Both the position numbers and the translations under genes were made by a program. From a bacterium (lineage in GTDB: Bacteria; Bacteroidota; Ignavibacteria; Kapaibacteriales; UBA2268): DNA of 6,020 bases. The DNA is taken from contig JAUHXN010000183.1 of the NCBI GenBank assembly GCA_030426865.1, positions 1-6,020 of the forward strand, given 5' to 3'. Positions 4,507-6,020 of the stretch are shown here, one piece after another (positions within the stretch are counted from its first letter, which is position 1; every line of letters starts with the position of its first letter). A model generated the notes under the pieces. It made no database searches. It saw only the letters and a program-made list of their open reading frames with translations, and was not told the origin of the DNA.

Positions 4507-5903
4507 CTATCATAATTTCTGCTACTGTTGTACTTCGGGCTGCCATCATTATCAATTGCTGGATTAAATTCCTCAAACCAGTTATAATTTTTTATCTCAT
4601 TAGGTGCTGTTGAATGAACTAATAAAAAAGAATTATCGCCAAATCTATCTACAAAAAAGAAATAGGTACCGCCATAAAGCTCATCATATTGCCATTCTTC
4701 AGCTGCTTTCTTTCCGGAACTAGCTCGGAATATCTCTCTATTAGAAGGAAAACCGTATTTAAGCATAATACGCCCTCTTTCTGTTTTCCAGCCAGGCATT
4801 ATATCACCTCTGGAAAAGTACTTTGAAGCGAAATCGACTCTTTTATGGAATTCAGTCATAAGTTCATTTACTGCAGTTGTAGTATCAGGATCTCTTTCGA
4901 ACCAAAAACTATAGAGTGCTCTTTGCTTTGCCCGTAATGAATTTAGTAGTTCATATTTTTCAACCTCAAATTCCGTTAAAAGAATTTTCATTGTTTCATA
5001 TTCATACTTTATTCTTTCTTCAGTCATTATTGCAAAAGGACTTCGTTCAAAAGAGATATTTTCTATATACTTATTACTAATATGAAAGTCCCTACTCGGG
5101 TCTAATATGTAGAACTTGGTCAATTGCGATTGTAATAGTTCATCATTATTATACACTTTGATAATTAATCGATAAACACCATTTTTCAAAGTATCAACAG
5201 GTAACATACCATAATCATAGAACGAAGTACTAACATCTCCTTTCTTCTTTTTAAAACTACTAATTTCTCTATTATCGCCTGTTTGTATAATATAATCAAT
5301 ACTTAAATTATTTTTATTTGAAGTATCTATATTATATACTTCATAATAAAATTTTAGATATGGGTAAATACCACTAATAGTATGTTCTACATTAGGTATA
5401 ACGAAAAGTCTATTTTTTCTAAAAGCTGGATTGTTTCTAGTCGAATCATAGTTGTCAATCTGATGCGCTAGTAAAATGTCTGATATAACAGTACTATTCT
5501 TATTAAAATCCCTTATTAATATTTTCCCTTTATTAATTTCTTTTATTTTCGAACCATTTTCGATTGTAATTTTGTACTCATACTGCCCGGGAAATAAGGT
5601 GAAGTATTTCTTGTCAAATAATATTAGAGAAGTATCTGAGAGCTTTCTATTATATTGAAATTCCCAGCTATTATTTATAGATTCAATTCCCGTAGAAGAG
5701 ACGATCAAATTTATCTTCGTATTAGACATTAATGCATTATCATTTGTCTTTCTATATTCAAGACTATCGCTATGAAGTTGATAGTTAATCTCTATAAGGG
5801 TTTTATTCTCGTCGTATCTGAATTGTAATATATTAAATTCAACTGAAAATGCTTTCAGTTGAAATATAAAAGAAAATGCTATGAGATAGATTAATGTTTT
5901 CAT
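4503..5903 (-). CDS. GWxTD-domain exported protein
   Basis: A 466-residue protein with an N-terminal signal peptide: MKT, then a hydrophobic stretch (4-15), with likely cleavage near residues 18-21; no lipobox. Residues about 22-275 are beta-rich and look like repeated Ig-like strands. Residues 290-365 are helical, rich in Glu and Lys, with FWFERDPDTTTAVNELMTEF (333-352), the segment that usually precedes the GWxTD motif. The motif reads GWKTERG (371-377), followed by RIMLKYGFPSNRE (378-390), EEWQYDELYGG (402-412) and FFFVDRFGDNSFLLVHS (415-431). This domain is widespread in Bacteroidota, Ignavibacteria and Acidobacteria, and its function is unknown. Here the usual Asp of GWxTD is Glu (E375). 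The protein should be periplasmic or surface-exposed. It is first in the operon with the acyltransferase and glycosyltransferase, which hints at an envelope role. The start at 5903 is the one that gives the signal peptide. Confidence 0.9.
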   Translation of the reverse strand: MKTLIYLIAFSFIFQLKAFSVEFNILQFRYDENKTLIEINYQLHSDSLEYRKTNDNALMSNTKINLIVSSTGIESINNSWEFQYNRKLSDTSLILFDKKYFTLFPGQYEYKITIENGSKIKEINKGKILIRDFNKNSTVISDILLAHQIDNYDSTRNNPAFRKNRLFVIPNVEHTISGIYPYLKFYYEVYNIDTSNKNNLSIDYIIQTGDNREISSFKKKKGDVSTSFYDYGMLPVDTLKNGVYRLIIKVYNNDELLQSQLTKFYILDPSRDFHISNKYIENISFERSPFAIMTEERIKYEYETMKILLTEFEVEKYELLNSLRAKQRALYSFWFERDPDTTTAVNELMTEFHKRVDFASKYFSRGDIMPGWKTERGRIMLKYGFPSNREIFRASSGKKAAEEWQYDELYGGTYFFFVDRFGDNSFLLVHSTAPNEIKNYNWFEEFNPAIDNDGSPKYNSSRNYDR

Positions 5904-5905
5904 AT

Positions 5906-5942
5906 AAAAATGCCGTCAAATATAATAATACTTAACGGCATT
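5906..5942 (-). terminator. Rho-independent terminator-like hairpin of the upstream outer-membrane protein gene
   Basis: Read on the minus strand, AATGCCGT (5942-5935) pairs perfectly with ACGGCATT (5916-5909) across an 18-nt loop. The T-run of five (5910-5906) overlaps the last two bases of the stem. It starts 22 nt after the TAA at 5967-5965. It ends only 2 nt before the ATG of the GWxTD gene, so the terminator and the leader of the next gene are fused. Confidence 0.7.
5917..5924 (-). promoter_or_regulatory. Candidate Bacteroidota -7 promoter element in the hairpin loop
   Basis: On the minus strand the loop reads TATATTTG, an exact match to the Bacteroidota primary-sigma consensus TAnnTTTG. 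A TTTC (5946-5943), one base off the TTTG of the -33 box, lies 18 nt upstream. Transcription from here would start inside the right arm of the hairpin and leave a leader of only about ten bases. Such short A/T motifs also occur by chance. Confidence 0.4.
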
Positions 5943-5964
5943 GAAATTAATTATTTTATTACAA

Positions 5965-6020
5965 TTAGAAATCTAGTCCAATAGTAAATCTATTGATTAA
6001 TCCAATATCCGCTGTAGGGT
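5965..6020 (-). CDS. C-terminal end of a probable outer-membrane beta-barrel protein (partial)
   Basis: Only the last 18 codons are inside the window; the gene continues beyond the right edge. The visible end reads PTADIGLINRFTIGLDF followed by TAA (5967-5965). The other two minus-strand frames contain stops here. Alternating hydrophobic residues and a terminal Phe are typical of the last strand of outer-membrane beta-barrels, recognised by the BAM machinery. Bacteroidota porin-like or PorV/PorQ-type proteins end in this way, but the fragment is too short to name a family. A terminator-like hairpin follows it at 5942-5906. Confidence 0.6.
   Translation of the reverse strand, partial: PTADIGLINRFTIGLDF

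Noticed and set aside
4331..4567. Plus-strand reading frame opposite the acyltransferase 5' end
   Set aside because: Shadow of the overlapping acyltransferase and GWxTD genes, both well supported.
5476..5658. Plus-strand hydrophobic reading frame opposite the GWxTD gene
   Set aside because: Antisense of the beta-rich part of the GWxTD protein; hydrophobicity results from antisense A/T-rich codons.
1..6020. CRISPR array, tRNA, rRNA or transposase
   Set aside because: No regularly spaced repeats of suitable length, no tRNA or rRNA-like sequence and no transposase-like coding region were seen on either strand.

Overview
The window falls into two compositionally different parts. From about position 770 to the right end it looks like a Gram-negative, LPS-bearing bacterium of the Bacteroidota / Ignavibacteria / Kapabacteria (FCB) type. 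The grounds are a GWxTD-domain protein, a lipid A-type acyltransferase, a family 9 glycosyltransferase, a short Bacteroidota-style lipoprotein, the C-terminal end of a probable outer-membrane beta-barrel, mostly absent Shine-Dalgarno sequences, and a TAnnTTTG promoter-like element. The first ~540 bases are far more A/T-rich. They carry an Asn/Thr/Gln-rich ORF and long A and T runs that look more like a giant virus or an A/T-rich protist, or a recently acquired segment. Whether both parts belong to one molecule cannot be settled from the sequence.

Layout, left to right. Positions 1-242 hold a low-complexity ORF that is still open at the left edge. Positions 243-544 are non-coding, with an all-A/T hairpin and two copies of a ~45-nt repeat. 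Positions 545-751 encode a small Cys-rich, probably zinc-binding protein with an internal duplication. Positions 752-825 contain two back-to-back dyads. Positions 826-1542 encode a DUF2071 (YqjF/COG3361-type) protein. Positions 1543-1722 are intergenic with a repeat/hairpin structure. Positions 1723-2621 are a two-gene plus-strand unit: a thioredoxin-like lipoprotein with a CxC motif, then an EVE-domain protein. This unit meets a minus-strand operon tail to tail, the two stop codons sharing the bases TTAA.

The minus-strand operon reads GWxTD protein (5903 to 4503), LpxL/HtrB-family acyltransferase (4506 to 3622), GT9 heptosyltransferase-like protein (3637 to 2618). Its genes overlap by 4 and 16 nt, so they are probably translationally coupled and work on the cell envelope, with the acyltransferase and glycosyltransferase acting on lipid A / LPS core. 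Upstream of it lies the 3' end of a probable outer-membrane protein gene, whose terminator hairpin appears to enclose the promoter of the operon.

The most interesting pattern is around the DUF2071 gene. A 29-nt sequence just before its start (795-823) matches one just after it (1584-1612) at 20 of 29 positions. The stretches from the stop codons of the two neighbouring ORFs to the GGC in these repeats are 65 and 64 nt long, and both begin TAACA. This resembles gene-cassette organisation (ORF plus recombination site, as in integrons), although the sites do not match the attC core consensus well and no integrase is in the window. It could also explain how the unusual ORFs at the left came to sit here.
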